Source: Chaetoderma sp. LZ-2023a (lineage: Eukaryota > Mollusca > Caudofoveata > Chaetodermatida > Chaetodermatidae). Taken from it: 64,000 nt of DNA. The notes under the pieces are model-generated. The model was not told the DNA's origin. It was given only the letters and a program-made list of their open reading frames with translations, and made no database searches. Position 1 is the first letter of the stretch. Each line of letters opens with the position of its first letter. The stretch covers positions 58,263,295 through 58,327,294 of the forward strand of contig CM067370.1 of NCBI GenBank assembly GCA_034401795.1, given 5' to 3'. Position numbers and translations under genes: made by a program. Of the stretch, positions 34,878 through 47,870 are shown in pieces.

Positions 34878-35359
34878 GGATCCACATCACAATAAGCCTT
34901 GCCTTTGGTGGCTGCCTGTTTTGAACTGTTAAATTATTTATTTATATGAAAATAAATAATCTTCACTCCTGAAAATGTTATCGTGCGCGAAAACTGGTAA
35001 CAAACGATAACTAGGCGTTTAAAAGATAGTAGTCACAGAGTTCCTTTAGCTTGCCAATAAAATAAATTACATATAAATATAAAACATACCAATCCGTTTT
35101 GTAAAATGATATTTGCGGTGAGCCTGGTCATTTACAAATTTTTAACAACGGTTTTAGGAATAAGACAAAACATGCATTATGGGAGATTTTCTGTTGTTAC
35201 ACGACCTCCATCATTTTCCCCTAGAGACTGGTTCCAGGAGTGGACACCAGCCTCGCGGTCAGTAGGGAAACCCGTATGGAACCGTATGCTGATCCTGGTC
35301 GAAAGGTTATGTCCTATGAGTCCAGATCTTCTTCCTCTTCATCTTTCGTTACATTAACT

Positions 35360-35800
35360 GATGCGTAGTATCTTGCAGCAGAGATCTCTAGGGCCACATC
35401 AAACGGATATTTCATCTCCTGTCATGCCCAGTGTTTGTCAAGTCTTGCTTCAAAGGCCTTTAAAGTTGACTCACTCACAACTTCTTCTGGCAGACTATTC
35501 CACGGATTGGCTATTCGGATACAGAAGCTGTGTTGCCTTAGCTGACTGTTTGCCCTCATCTTATACATTTTTAGATGGTGTCCTCGATTTGCAGAGTCTC
35601 TGAGCGGGATAGTTGGGCGAACCTCACGGTCATATATGCCTCTCAACATCTTGAATGCCTCAATCATATCTCCTCGCAGTCTTCTTTATGTCAGTATGGG
35701 TAGCTTCAGCTTCTGCAGCCTCTCTTCATAGCTCAGGTCTTGGAGCACAGGGATAGGGTTTCTAGCCCTTCTCTGGACGTTCTCGACTGTCACCAATTAC
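35360..35800 (-). pseudogene. CR1-like LINE C-terminal fragment
   Basis: On the minus strand the reading from about 35800 gives VENVQRRARNPI, then YEERLQKLKLPIL, a stop, then RGDMIEAFK, GIYDREV, the CFIRIANPWNSLPEEVV-like patch and AFEARLDKHW, ending near 35422. This order is the standard C-terminal end of CR1-type LINE polyproteins. The internal stop and missing upstream part show a 5'-truncated dead copy. Confidence 0.8.
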
Positions 35801-36054
35801 TATCACAGGATCTTCTAAGCAGTTCAGAAAACTGCAAATCCTACAAATAAATTTACCAAATTAATCAGAGGCAAAAAACATGTCTAAACCAGCTACTTGA
35901 CGAATGCGGGGCAAAAATAATGTCCTTTGGATGTTTCGCCATATCTAATCAAGATCAAGATCAAGGCAGTCCATCAAAGGCAGAGCCTATGAATCGATGA
36001 TAGTTAATACAAACATCCGTAATATTAACGCCTGTTAATGTGTGTAAAATTCAG

Positions 36055-37373
36055 TGGGGCCATGTCAGGGGACAGGAAATTAGTCTGTGGAATTCCACAA
36101 GGATCAATTCTTGGGCCTCTCATCATCATCATCATCATCATCATTGTTATTGCCTCAGTGTTATTTGTTATAGTATGGCTTGCTCAGTCCAATTCAAACA
36201 ATCTTTCTCTGAAGTAGATTATATCTACTTTGTTCTTGAATGATTTGACTGTTCTCGCATAATTAAGTCTCCTCGAAACCTTCAGTATATCAGTGACATT
36301 AGATTTAAGAGTTTAGCTCTGTTTTGTGGAAATGCTGTGGTGCAGATGTGTGTGTCCCGCATCAGCTGGTCCTTTTGTTATACATGAATGCCTCACCCAA
36401 AGCACGTAACCACCTCTCACTAATATTGTTTGCGGATGATACCTATGCCTTTTGTAGCCACAAGACCATAGATACTGTATGTAAGTATGTAAATAATGAA
36501 ATGAAAAAAAAAATCATAGATTGGTTTAAAGTCAATAAGTTATCTCTAAATGTCGATAAAACTATAACTATACACTTTTCACAAAATCTAAGAATTTAAA
36601 AAAGAGCTCTCCCCAAAATGTATTTAAATAATAAAGAAATTCATGAAGCACAATATGTCAAATTTCTCAGCACTATCTGGATAAATGCTTAGCCTTGTAG
36701 AAGCATATAGAAATGGTGAGATCCAAGTTAGCAAGTATCATGCGCAGACTTAAGCCATATCTTCCCCCTAATATTCTAAAAACTCTATATTGTACACTGA
36801 TACTTCCACATATCACATATTTGAATGTAATTTGGACTAACGTGCATAAAACTAAACTAGCACAACTAAAATCACTACAAAAGGAGGCAATCAAATTATT
36901 CACACAGCCAGCAGGGGGCCAGAATGTTTTTAAAACCGAAAAAATGCTAAAACTTGAAGACATTGGAGCAGTCCAACTATAGACTATCTTATGGGACTAC
37001 CACCAGTGGTGTAGTGGGACCGGAGTGCGCTGGGGCTTCGTTCTGCCTGCTCAGACACCTGCCCCATAGAAATAATATTGTAACACTTCCCCGTGCTCAT
37101 GCAGCTGCCAGCACTCAAAGATGCTCAAACTTTGCGACTACACCACTGACTACCACAATGGCAATCTACCCGCTTCATTATCAAACAACTCGGAACAACT
37201 CATACATACACTCGCACAACACACGAGCTAAGAATAACTTACACCAAACATATTACAGAACAATGACAGCTACACAAAAACCATCTCACCAAGCAATACA
37301 ACTCTGGAACAACACAGATATAAATATATGCACACAAATTCTTACACAAAGTTCTTTTAAACAAAATATTTAA
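36055..37373 (+). pseudogene. CR1/Jockey-like LINE reverse transcriptase, interrupted
   Basis: Plus-strand patches in order: CGIPQGSILGPL at about 36080-36118; then a (CAT)n run and a minus-oriented LINE scrap (36119-36340); then LILFADDTYAF near 36420-36455 with the catalytic FADD intact and FKVNKLSLNVDKT after it; then RRLKPYLPPNILKTLY (36740-36790), LILPHITY, and a C-terminal end at 37373. Another foreign segment seems to lie near 36985-37150. It belongs to the same family as the LINEs at 41.7-46.3 kb. Frameshifts and insertions make it dead. Confidence 0.75.
36117..36146. repeat. (CAT)n microsatellite
   Basis: Short CAT run inside the decayed LINE, at the edge of the inserted scrap. Confidence 0.85.
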
Positions 37374-37487
37374 AAAATAATCTTAGAAAGATACTAAAAA
37401 TCCAATCCAATGACCCGAATGCAGAAGTTACCACCATGGCAGTAAAAAACCCAATATGTACCCAGTTCCCAGTACAACCAAGATGTA

Positions 37488-37540
37488 CTGTGTGTGTGTG
37501 CGTGTGTGCATGCGTGCGTGCGTGCATGCGTGTGTGAAAC
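37488..37540. repeat. (GT)n / GTGC-rich microsatellite
   Basis: Alternating purine-pyrimidine run of TG and TGCG units; potentially Z-DNA forming. Confidence 0.75.
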
Positions 37541-37674
37541 AAAGATCTATCTACTGATAATTGAAATCACCACCGAACATGTTCTTGTCGGTACACAGGT
37601 TACTCCAAGATCAGTTCACTGTATTGGAGGAGTTGCAGTATGACTTTGTGATGGGCTGGTATACATATGCCTGT

Positions 37675-37953
37675 TCAGTCGAATTCAAACGTTTTTTCTT
37701 TGAAGTAGCTATCTCGTTTACTCTTTAATAATTCAACTGTTGTTGCTTCGACTATTGTAGCTGGTAGCGAATTCTGTAGCGTGGATTGCTCAATCAGGTA
37801 CAAAGCGACCCGGGTTAGTCGGGTATGAAGTGGCCCAGTCTGAGATGCTCCAACCGCACCCCAATTGGTTCTATAGGCCAGCGCATGTAGCCACAGAAAA
37901 GAGAGCTCAGATTGATAGAGTCCATAAGAATGCCTATCGCGCATGTGCACCAA
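37675..37953 (-). pseudogene. LINE C-terminal fragment
   Basis: The minus-strand frame contains LIEQSTLQNSLPATIVEAT and LLKSKRDSYFKEK, the usual last segment (W/QNSLP ... V ... FK-x-x-LD) of a CR1-like LINE polyprotein. A shorter related scrap is at about 36175-36262. Confidence 0.55.
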
Positions 37954-39110
37954 TTAGAGATAGCCTACCCATGCCGTACAGAGTGTGGGGATTGGCATTC
38001 CTATGTATATAGTTGCCTGTATTTCGGGAATCCTTAATACTAGGCATTTTTCATCCATCTTGGTCTGAATCATCACCAGGATTCGTTGGGAAAGACTAAT
38101 CCACTTACAGAATTGAAATCGGTCCAGGAATGGCAGAGATATCAGAAAAATAAGAATTGGCCCAATGATTGTTTGAGCCCTGATATGGTGACTGCTGATT
38201 GGTCACCATACAGTATATAAGGAATCGCACTGGCAGTATTCCTCAGTCGGGATGGGGCTTCTACCCTGTGCGGAAGACATTGCCTGTGGTCTTACTATGC
38301 AGAGCTCGCCACAATCAACACCAGCATATTCCGCACCAGCTTCTGAAAACATAGCTTGGGAACACACTCATAGGTACGGCGCCAACGAATTTCCAGGGAT
38401 CAATAAAACAACTTGAAATCAGGTCGCCTCAGAACTCATCAGGAACAGTACCACCACCAACATCGGTGGTGATGTGTTCTAGGAGAGAAATCGTCGGGAC
38501 TTGTTAGTCTTTTTGGTCGATAACATCGGAATCATCATGTGAAATGATTGGCCTGTTCTGATACATCGCCAACTCTGTTGTACCATGCCAAAAAGCGGGA
38601 AATAGAACTTTGCACGTGTCCAGTGCCTCTTCAATGTTTTGACTGCTGTTCTTACAGTGGACATTGCTTTGGGCACCACTACTGAGCTAAGCGGCGCGGA
38701 TCATCTTGTGCCATAGCTATTATAAACTTAGCCCCCTCACCAATAGGGCAACTTCACTTCCGCACCAATGAGCCTGTGTACTTCTTCCACTACAGCAAAT
38801 TCGACTGTATAATACCTTTTTTGCTATTATTTTTGTGCCAATGACTAAAAGGCGCCAGCAACATCGAGAATACAGCACTGCTTCCTGAACGTCGCGCCAA
38901 CAAACCACTGTGCCAACATGCACTGATGACTAAAAGGCGCCAACAAACTACTGTGCCATAAATGAACATTGTGCTGATTACTAATAGGCACTCATTTTTA
39001 TTGTAACATGGTTATTTTCTTTTCTCTAGCGCTGATTACAAGTAAGCACTGTAGGCCAGTTAGACCTAATTGTACTGTATAGATTATAATACGGCGAGCG
39101 CCGTTTAAAC

Positions 39111-39114
<4 letters not shown>
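37954..39114. other. Repeat debris without a gene
   Basis: GACTAAAAGGCGCCA-AC units recur at about 38843-38990 as a short irregular tandem. A TATATAAGG motif near 38211 with GC-balanced flanks resembles an LTR promoter, but I could not find matching ends. Confidence 0.35.

Positions 39115-39203
<89 letters not shown>
39115..39203. repeat. (TA)n microsatellite, about 89 bp
   Basis: Pure TA repeat; the open frame across it is an artefact. Confidence 0.95.
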
Positions 39204-39205
<2 letters not shown>

Positions 39206-40809
39206 TCACCTTCCAAGAAGCTTACCATAGTCTGCCATCCACTTCTTCAGTCCACCGTAAATAGATACGCTGCTTATTCAATGCTTCTGTGTGTTATCTT
39301 GTCCGTGTTTTGTTATTTGTGGTTGTGCTGACTCGTGGTTAGAAGTCGCTCATCGGTTGCGGCCCGTCGCCCAGGCAACATGTATGTGCCATCGGCCTGA
39401 GGGAATAGTCCAATGGATACATGCCAAGATGACTACTCGGGCTCGTCCGTGAGGAAGACAACCTTTTATCAAGGTTAAGTAACTGAACCAGCGACTAGCA
39501 TAAGAGACGACTGTGCCGGATTCCGTTGAAGCCGGCTCACTGCCTCCATGTAAACTAGCTTGCATCCATATATATAAATAACCACACATATAATTTAACC
39601 CCCTTTAACATTGTTTTAGATAAGGAGTGCAATCTTGATCATTTCTCCTCCTCCGCTTCGGCGTGGTAGGCATTTTCCTGTGACGGAGGCATGCAAGGCA
39701 CTTTCTTCTCGCAAAACCAATTTATTGGGGCACTTGAGGCATTAGTCCATATTGAACTACTTAGCCACGCTAGGACTCCTCCTTTACAGGGGTACCTATC
39801 GCATAAACAAGGATAGGTTAGGTATCTTTGGCGAGATCCAACACAGATGGCGCCAACACGTCACTTTTATTTATATCTGCAGGCAATGATCTTTATTGTT
39901 AAACCAGCATACATTCTCTAGCAAGAAGCCAGCTTTCAACTCTCTGTGCTCACACACACACGTGTGTGCGTATGTGCGTGCGTGTGTGCGTGCATGCATG
40001 CATGTATGTATGTATGTATGTATGTATGAGAGAGAGAGAGTTTACCAATGACCAAACTACCACCAAAGAGAAGGAGGAAAAGAGACTGTTAGCCTGAAAG
40101 AAAGACACTAGCAAATTAGCAAGAACAGGAAGTACAAGAGATTCTACCATAGAACAAATCTACCACTAAAGAGAAAAGGTAGGAGAGTATGGACAGAAGG
40201 ACAGAATGGGAGAATACAAACAGGAAGCGGGGGGGGGGGGGGGGGGGGAAACCTAGGAAGCAAAACAAAGGAAAACCTAGGAAGCAAAACAAAGGAATAC
40301 GCGATCTTGCTTGAACAGGAAGTGGAAGGGAGCCTACAAATAGACAACCACCAAGGAGGAAAACGAAGGAAAATAACACCAGAGAGGGAGAAAATATACA
40401 GGAAGCAGAAGAAAACAGGATATTTATTTGATTTGATTTATTCCCTTGCTAAATATAACAATTATAAATATGATAACTACTAGAGTCCACTACAGGCTGT
40501 GCCTATTAGCTTATGGACCCCTGACATAGAAAACATTTAGTACATTTATGACAATACAGTATACATAGATGTAACAACAGACATATTATACATGATTGGA
40601 CATAAGGACACATAAGGCATTGTGATAGAATAATAAAACATAACAACAGACAAATTATGCATGATTTTACACAAAAGAAACACAATACATTTGGCAAACA
40701 TGGCTCACTTGTTGATTGGTTTTCATAGTGTGCATAAATATATTTCACTCATTGAATGGGCTAGGAGATGGAATGGGGGAGGGTTAGCTGGAGTTCATCC
40801 TGTTTCTTC

Positions 40810-40872
<63 letters not shown>

Positions 40873-41679
40873 GTCTATTTCTCAGTGTGTTTGTCATGTC
40901 TTGATTTCTCAGAGATCTACTGATCTGCTGGAGCTCACATTATTTTACACAGTGTAATAACTTATAGTACAATAGCATCCCAGACTCTGGTCGTGATCTG
41001 AATAAAAAGAGCTTGGATCCCGATCGATATTGTGGTTGTCTAGAGGGTTGAAGTTAGTTTCAGTCAGAAATTCAAGGTCGATGTCATAGGTTCATTTAAC
41101 CATCTCGCAGCTGCAAGTCACCAGACAATAATTTAAGTGAGTAAAAAGCTCCCCATTCACTGAATATTCAGAAAAAATCACCTAACCGAGTTGTTGTTGG
41201 CTTAGCCACCCACAACCCCTGGTCAAATCTTCTTCAAACATCCAGCAAGTAGCACTATAACCCTTGGGATGTGTCGTCTGCAAACTCAACAGTCAGACGT
41301 TCACATAAAATGAATAATAAATAAATAAAATAAAAATATGATTATGATTGACATGGTAGAGATAAAAAAAACCACACCCAACAATGGCCAAAATAATTCT
41401 AGTTCAAAAACAATTTTGGTCATCGTGTAAGGAATCTTCTGCACACATTTGGAATAGAAGACTTTGCTGCCTTATGCAGCAATTTCCCCCAAAATTCTAA
41501 CTATGTCCAGAATATTCAGCAGTACCTTTTATTTAAGGCAGAAGACATGTCAAACTGGAGTGTAGAGGCATGGCAACAAATTAATATCAATATTATTAAC
41601 AGGTGGTTCTTCATAATTAATTGCTGGTAGTTGCTGTGGTGTCCGGGCACACCACGATGCAGTAAATATAAGTGAGGTT
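39204..41679. other. Microsatellite-rich intergenic DNA
   Basis: Contains CA/TG and ATGT runs at about 39953-40039, a 20-base G run at 40229-40248 and (TTA)n at 40810-40872. The segment around 40060-40200 shares motifs (AACAGGAAG, TTCTACCATAGA) with the SINE tail region at 47340-47400. No gene seen. Confidence 0.55.
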
Positions 41680-42957
<1,278 letters not shown>

Positions 42958-43406
42958 ATGTCTTTGATTTCTTTTTTGTTTAATCAGTAGAAACTATATT
43001 AACTTCCAAGTTTCTTTGATGTTGTCTTTCTGATTGTTGAATTAATTATGATAATTTTGTATTTTGTAGGGTGCTTGATAAATGTTAAGTACAATGTGTT
43101 TTTCTTATGACAAAGCAGCTATCAATCCCCTAGTTAGCAATGGTTCAGTCGGATTTCATTTAGCTATTTTTAGTGGAAAGGTGCGATCATATACATCTGT
43201 GCACATAGAATGGAATGTGTTGTAGGCATCTTCACAGGACTGCCAATCAAGAATTTTCGACATTCCCTACACATTAGATTTTCTTTTATGAATGATTTTT
43301 TTGTTTAGCTTCTTTTTTCCCAGGTAGTAAATTAAATTTAGTAGGTTTTGTGTATAAAAGCAGTTTTATTGTAGTAGATCAATTTTAAAATCTCCAATAA
43401 TGTGTC

Positions 43407-43910
43407 CTAGCTTATTTTCCTTTTGAATAATTTGCAAAATGTTATCAAAGCTTTGCTAAAATTATCATTATCCATTCCTGGGGCTCTACAAATAACACCA
43501 ACAGTTTTGCTTTTTGATTTGCTTCTGGGTATTTCAATAAAAAGGATTTCTATATCTGCTTCCATCATGTATAGATACTCTCTTATATTATATTGAAGGG
43601 TATCCATTACATAGATGCCTACACCACCTCCCCGTGCAGGTCTATGCTTTTCAATGAAGTTATAGTGCTGTCTATCAATTAAGCTAAGTGGTGAGTCTGG
43701 TTTCAGCCACGCCTCTGTGACATCGATTAGATCAAATTCATGAGAGCTTGCATCCAGAAACATGCCTAGTTTATCGTTATTCTTCGGAAGAGATCTGATA
43801 TTAATATGAAGTTCGGAGAATATGATTGTTTCATTTACATTCTTAATCAAATGGAGCATATTTAGGCACTGCATATTTGATTTACTAACGCCACTCAACC
43901 ATATTTGCAA
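43407..43910 (-). pseudogene. LINE apurinic-type endonuclease domain
   Basis: A 167-codon minus-strand frame with LHINIRSLPKNNDKL, EFDLIDVTEAWLK, RPARGGGVGIYV and an IEILFIEI ... VGVICRAPG stretch: the order of the endonuclease/exonuclease/phosphatase fold in CR1/Jockey LINEs, with the N-x-RSL motif and the catalytic glutamate (TEAWL) present. The frame ends before the SDH-type C-terminal motifs. It belongs to the minus-strand LINE; its upstream neighbour in coding direction is the inserted plus-strand LINE. Confidence 0.82.
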
Positions 43911-43926
43911 TTAATCACTAGTACAA

Positions 43927-45249
43927 GGCATATTTCCATCAAAACTAAAATCTGCTCGTGACACTCCAATATATAAAGCAAAAGACTCGTCCAACTTCAC
44001 AAATTACAGGCCTGTCTCAATACTTCCACTTTTCTCTAAATTAATGGAGCGATTAATGTATAATAGATTAATCAATTATCTAGCAAAAAGGACATTTTAT
44101 ACGCTTCACAGTGTGGATTCCGCCAGAAACACTCAACAATGCTCGCGCTAATTGAAATGACAGAAAAAATTGAATCAACTGAAAAGAAAGAACATATACT
44201 GGGCATCTTCTTGGACTTTTCAAAAGCTTTTGATACCATCAATCACAATATATTGTTAGGAAAACTTGCCTATTACAGAATCCGAGGATGTGCACTTGCC
44301 TGGTTTCAGAGGTATTTAACTGATAGAACACAATGCGTGCTATTTAATGCAACCTGCTCTGAAAACAGCAAATTAACCTGTGGTGTTCCTCAGGGGTCAA
44401 TTCTTGGCCCTCTGCTGTTTTTACTCTATATGAATGACTTGCCCAAAATTTGTCACAATTTGTCACTAATACGGTTTGCCGATGACACCAATGCCTTTTG
44501 CTCCGCCAAAAACTTAGATATATCATACGAAAGTGTAAATAAAGAAATGGAAGAAGTTATTAACTGGTTCAAAGTAAACAAGCTATCATTAAATGTTGAT
44601 AAAACAAACTACATGCTATTTTCAAAGTCTAGACAATCAAGAAACAATAGTATTCCAAAAATCTATATTAATAAAAAAGAAATTAAAGAAGGTCCTTTTG
44701 CTAAATCCTTAGGAGTTTATTTAGACAAGAACCTGACCTGGGGCAAACAAATTGAGGTAGTCACCGCTAAAGTAGCAAGAGGCATGGGGGTCATTCAAAG
44801 ACTAAAGCCATACCTAACACAAGCTACCATTAAAACCCTGTATTCCACACTGATCCTTCCACACTTCACATACTGCAATGCCATCTGGATTAGCACAAAA
44901 AACCCAAATTAACAAAATTGCAAAGTATGCAGAAAAAATGCATTATAATGTTCTCAAAACAGCAAAGGGTCAAAACATCTTCAAAACACAAAAACCTCTT
45001 AAACTCACAGAGATAGGCAAGTCACAGATGATCAACATTTCCAGAGCCTTTCATCACAAAATCCTACCTAAATCTATAACCCACAGCTTTGCAAACAACA
45101 TCGAAATCCACACATATAACACTAATAACAAACATGATCTCCACGTCGTCAAAGCGTGGAATAATATAGATAAACACACATGTGAAAAAATACTAACACT
45201 AAAATCATACAAAGACATAATTAAAACAAACATACGCAATACATACTAG
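43927..45249 (+). pseudogene. LINE reverse transcriptase (plus-strand copy), two frameshifts
   Basis: The longest open piece is 44139-44912 (257 codons): LGIFLDFSKAFDTINH (21-36), CGVPQGSILGPLLF (81-94), IRFADDTNAF (111-120) with the catalytic FADD at 113-116, FKVNKLSLNVDKTNYMLF, GVYLDKNLTW and RLKPYLTQATIKTLY. The upstream part (GIFPS..., NYRPVSILPLFSKLMERLMYNRL) is in another frame, with a shift near 44085; the C-terminal part (44900-45249) is shifted again. The RT catalytic residues are intact, so it is younger than the minus-strand copy. No endonuclease. Confidence 0.88.
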
Positions 45250-45332
45250 ATCTAGAAAACACAATGCCAAGATAACTAAGATCACACACTTCCTGTATCA
45301 TTGCCATGGCTACTATCATAACAACCACCCAC

Positions 45333-45334
<2 letters not shown>

Positions 45335-45394
<60 letters not shown>

Positions 45395-45395
45395 G
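45335..45395. repeat. (ACT)n microsatellite
   Basis: About twenty ACT/CTA units in the 3' region of the plus-strand LINE. A C run near 45530-45543 follows. Confidence 0.92.
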
Positions 45396-46059
45396 CTAAA
45401 TCATAATGCACTATTACAGCTATCGTGACTACTGCTTCCTTCAATCTGACGCACCTCAACAAGTGCTACTACTAAATAGCAACGTATGGGTTGAGCTGGG
45501 GGTAATTAGCATGCATGACCCCCATTCCCCTCCCCCCCCCCCCCAATATAAATCTCTAATCTCAATAACTAAAACGGAAAACATAGATGTATTGTATCGT
45601 TTGTTCTTTTTTCTATGTCTACTTAGCTCAGTACCATATCTGTGCATTCACAAGTATGTCTCACATCCTATGCTAAGCTATGTGTGTAATTGTATATGTA
45701 TGTTTAATGTTAGGTGTCCGCCACCACTATGGGCAATGCCTTCGGCGTGCAACCTGTATTAAAAATATGTAAATTGGTATGCAAGAAGCAAATAAATAAT
45801 ATTGAATCTTGAAATTATCATTAAATTCCTTTTGAAGAATATAGTCACATTCTGGTGTTAGATATTTGATTTCTTCATTGTTAACATCATATTGAGATAT
45901 AATAATTTGATAGGATTTGTTAAGCTTAATCGGATTAAAAAGTGTGTCTTGGTGGACATATTGATACATGTGGTTATACCTTTAATTTATGTCCAGGATA
46001 GCTAACATGAAATCAGGATCATCATCATCATAGTGATTATATGGAAATAAATCTTTATT

Positions 46060-46259
46060 GCAGCTAAAATGCCCCACCATGACACCTCTGAGTTGTCTAA
46101 TTCTGCATATTCAGCCGTGGTAAGCTTGGAGCAGCGTAAGTGTATCCAGACACGACAGCAATCACATAGTATGGCATATTGGTTACATTTAACTGCTTTT
46201 CTACAGGAAGAACAAGGGAATTTGATGAGTATAGGATAGTGTGGAAAGGGTTGAGTCAA
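46060..46259 (-). pseudogene. LINE ORF1-type PHD zinc finger
   Basis: The minus-strand frame contains FPCSSCRKAVK, YAILCDCCRVWIHLRC and TTAEYAEL...SWW: the Cys4-His-Cys-type PHD finger that forms ORF1, or the ORF1 end, of many CR1/Jockey-like LINEs in aquatic animals. Host PHD proteins look similar, but the downstream CDYILQKEFNDNF linker and the endonuclease in the same orientation support the LINE origin. Confidence 0.7.
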
Positions 46260-46476
46260 GCATAGGTGTAATCGTGAGTAGAATAATTACTATATGATTC
46301 GCTATTGAAATCATAGGGAAGTGAACAAGTGAGTAAATGGCTGCGGGAAGGTTTCCTCACCTTGGCAGTAAACATGTAGTTGAGGATGGCTGGGAGCAAT
46401 TTAGAGTATTCATAATATCTAGCTAGTGGTTTCGGAGCAGCAGGTATACTGGTATGGGGTATGGGTAATGATCTGG

Positions 46477-46517
<41 letters not shown>

Positions 46518-47084
46518 GCTAATTATTCAAGATGGCAGTGTACTGTTTTTATACCAGCATGACAGAGCATAGATTAAGAGGGTGAAAGAATAAAAAATAA
46601 ATATAATAAACATAAAGATGAATAGAAGACAAGTTGGTCCTCTGCTGGAAAAAAGTGAACGCAGTTACTTATAGTTGGATGAGAACTTATAATTCTCATC
46701 TTTAGCCTATCAATGGCAAAAAATTTGTTGCAGAGAAAAGATAAATTTCGAATTCATGTTGGATGAATAATATAAATGTACATCGCATGACCAGTGCATA
46801 CCTCTCTCAGGAACTTATCACTGGAATGATGGAATCAACTATTATCATATTATGTCAGTCATTCCAGTGGTAAAAAACCTCAAGAAAGGTCGCTGAGTCA
46901 TCTGTACGCCAGGACTTCTTAAGACTACTCTGAGACTGGCTTGGTTGGTGGAATTAAAGAGCAAAATAAGAAGCACTAAGATGTACACACACGCGCGCAC
47001 TCACTCACGCACGCACGCACGCACACAGTTGTGAGTCGCGTAGTTGAAAGCTGGTCCGATGAAAGAAGATTATTGTCTTCTGGA
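46260..47084. other. Intergenic stretch with microsatellites
   Basis: (TA)n at 46478-46509 and a CACG/CACA run at about 46986-47028. No gene seen. Confidence 0.55.
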
Positions 47085-47310
47085 TGGTGGGCCAGTCGGT
47101 AGACTACTCGGCTCCAAAATGCTAGGCGAATAGGTGTGTGCCATAGGATAGGCTGCGTTCGAACCCCGCTCAGGTCAAAAATTGAAAAATGTAAAAATTA
47201 CATTCCAATGATGACTGTACGATATCCTAGTGCCAGTGCGTCGTCAATGACAGGGTTCCTAGAACTAATGCTTGACAATAATAGAAACCACATACATACA
47301 TACATACATA
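47085..47310 (+). repeat. tRNA-derived SINE
   Basis: GGGCCAGTCGGTAGACTACTCGG fits a pol III A box region and GCGTTCGAACCCCGC, about 60 bp on, is a good B box (GTTCGAACC). The head is followed by a non-tRNA body and then a (CATA)n tail at 47285-47318. It has too many bases between the boxes for a functional tRNA, so it is a SINE head rather than a tRNA gene. Confidence 0.65.
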
Positions 47311-47589
47311 CATACATAGATACATGGTAAAAAAATGGTAAAGGCCTCCAACTTGCCTAAACAGGAAGCCGAAGAGAGTCTACCATAGACCACGACTACT
47401 ATAGCAGGAGGTGGAGGAACTAAATAAATGGAAGTGGAAATAACCTGGAGAAAGTAAACAGAAAAAAACAGACTGTGAAAAACTATCAAAACTGGAACGG
47501 AAAGTGTCAGAGCCGAAAACGGAAATAAAATCATTGATCTCTGAAGTAAACTCAACACTGTATATATGCAAATGGGGAGTAGAACCATG

Positions 47590-47870
47590 GCCTAAATCAG
47601 AATTTTTAAAAGAAGAAAATCCCTAAAACCGGAAAGTAAGCCAAAACCGGAAGTATGCAAAACTGGAAGTGGAAACATGACCGGAAACACTTAACAATCA
47701 GAAAAAAATCCTTACAACTGGAAGTTAAATCAAAACCAGAAATACCCGAACAGAAGTGGAAAACTGACCGAAAGCGGAACTCTGATAAACAAGAATCACC
47801 GGAAGTATGTAAACCAGAAATAGAAATTAGACCGGAAATGATATTCAAAATAACTGCTAAAAATCCTTAA
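47590..47870 (+). repeat. GGAAGT-rich minisatellite
   Basis: Irregular repetition of ACCGGAAGT / ACTGGAAGT / CCGGAAA words with spacing of about 15-30 bases. The frames across it are low-complexity Lys/Glu/Pro artefacts. Confidence 0.6.

Larger units (their letters stand above)
43912..45830 (+). mobile_element. 5'-truncated LINE inserted in the minus-strand LINE
   Basis: Begins mid-gene at the GIFPSKLKSARDTP motif (from about 43927), runs through the RT and C terminus (to 45249), then a 3' region with (ACT)n and a terminal AATATTGAATCTTGAA (about 45805-45820), the kind of short 3' tail used by CR1-like LINEs. It lies in opposite orientation between the ORF1-side linker and the endonuclease of the older LINE. 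AATTA-like words on both edges may be remnants of the target duplication. Confidence 0.78.

Noticed and set aside
38160-38480. A solo LTR around a TATATAAGG box
   Set aside because: Promoter-like words are present, but I could find no TG...CA ends, flanking duplication or second copy in the window.
43407-45249. Twin-priming inversion as the explanation for opposite LINE halves
   Set aside because: The minus-strand copy contains its own RT and C terminus (to 41680) and an ORF1-type finger beyond the plus-strand copy (46060-46259), so the plus-strand LINE is an insertion into a longer LINE.
47085-47190. A functional tRNA gene
   Set aside because: A and B boxes are present, but the spacing and fold do not give a proper tRNA; it is a SINE head.
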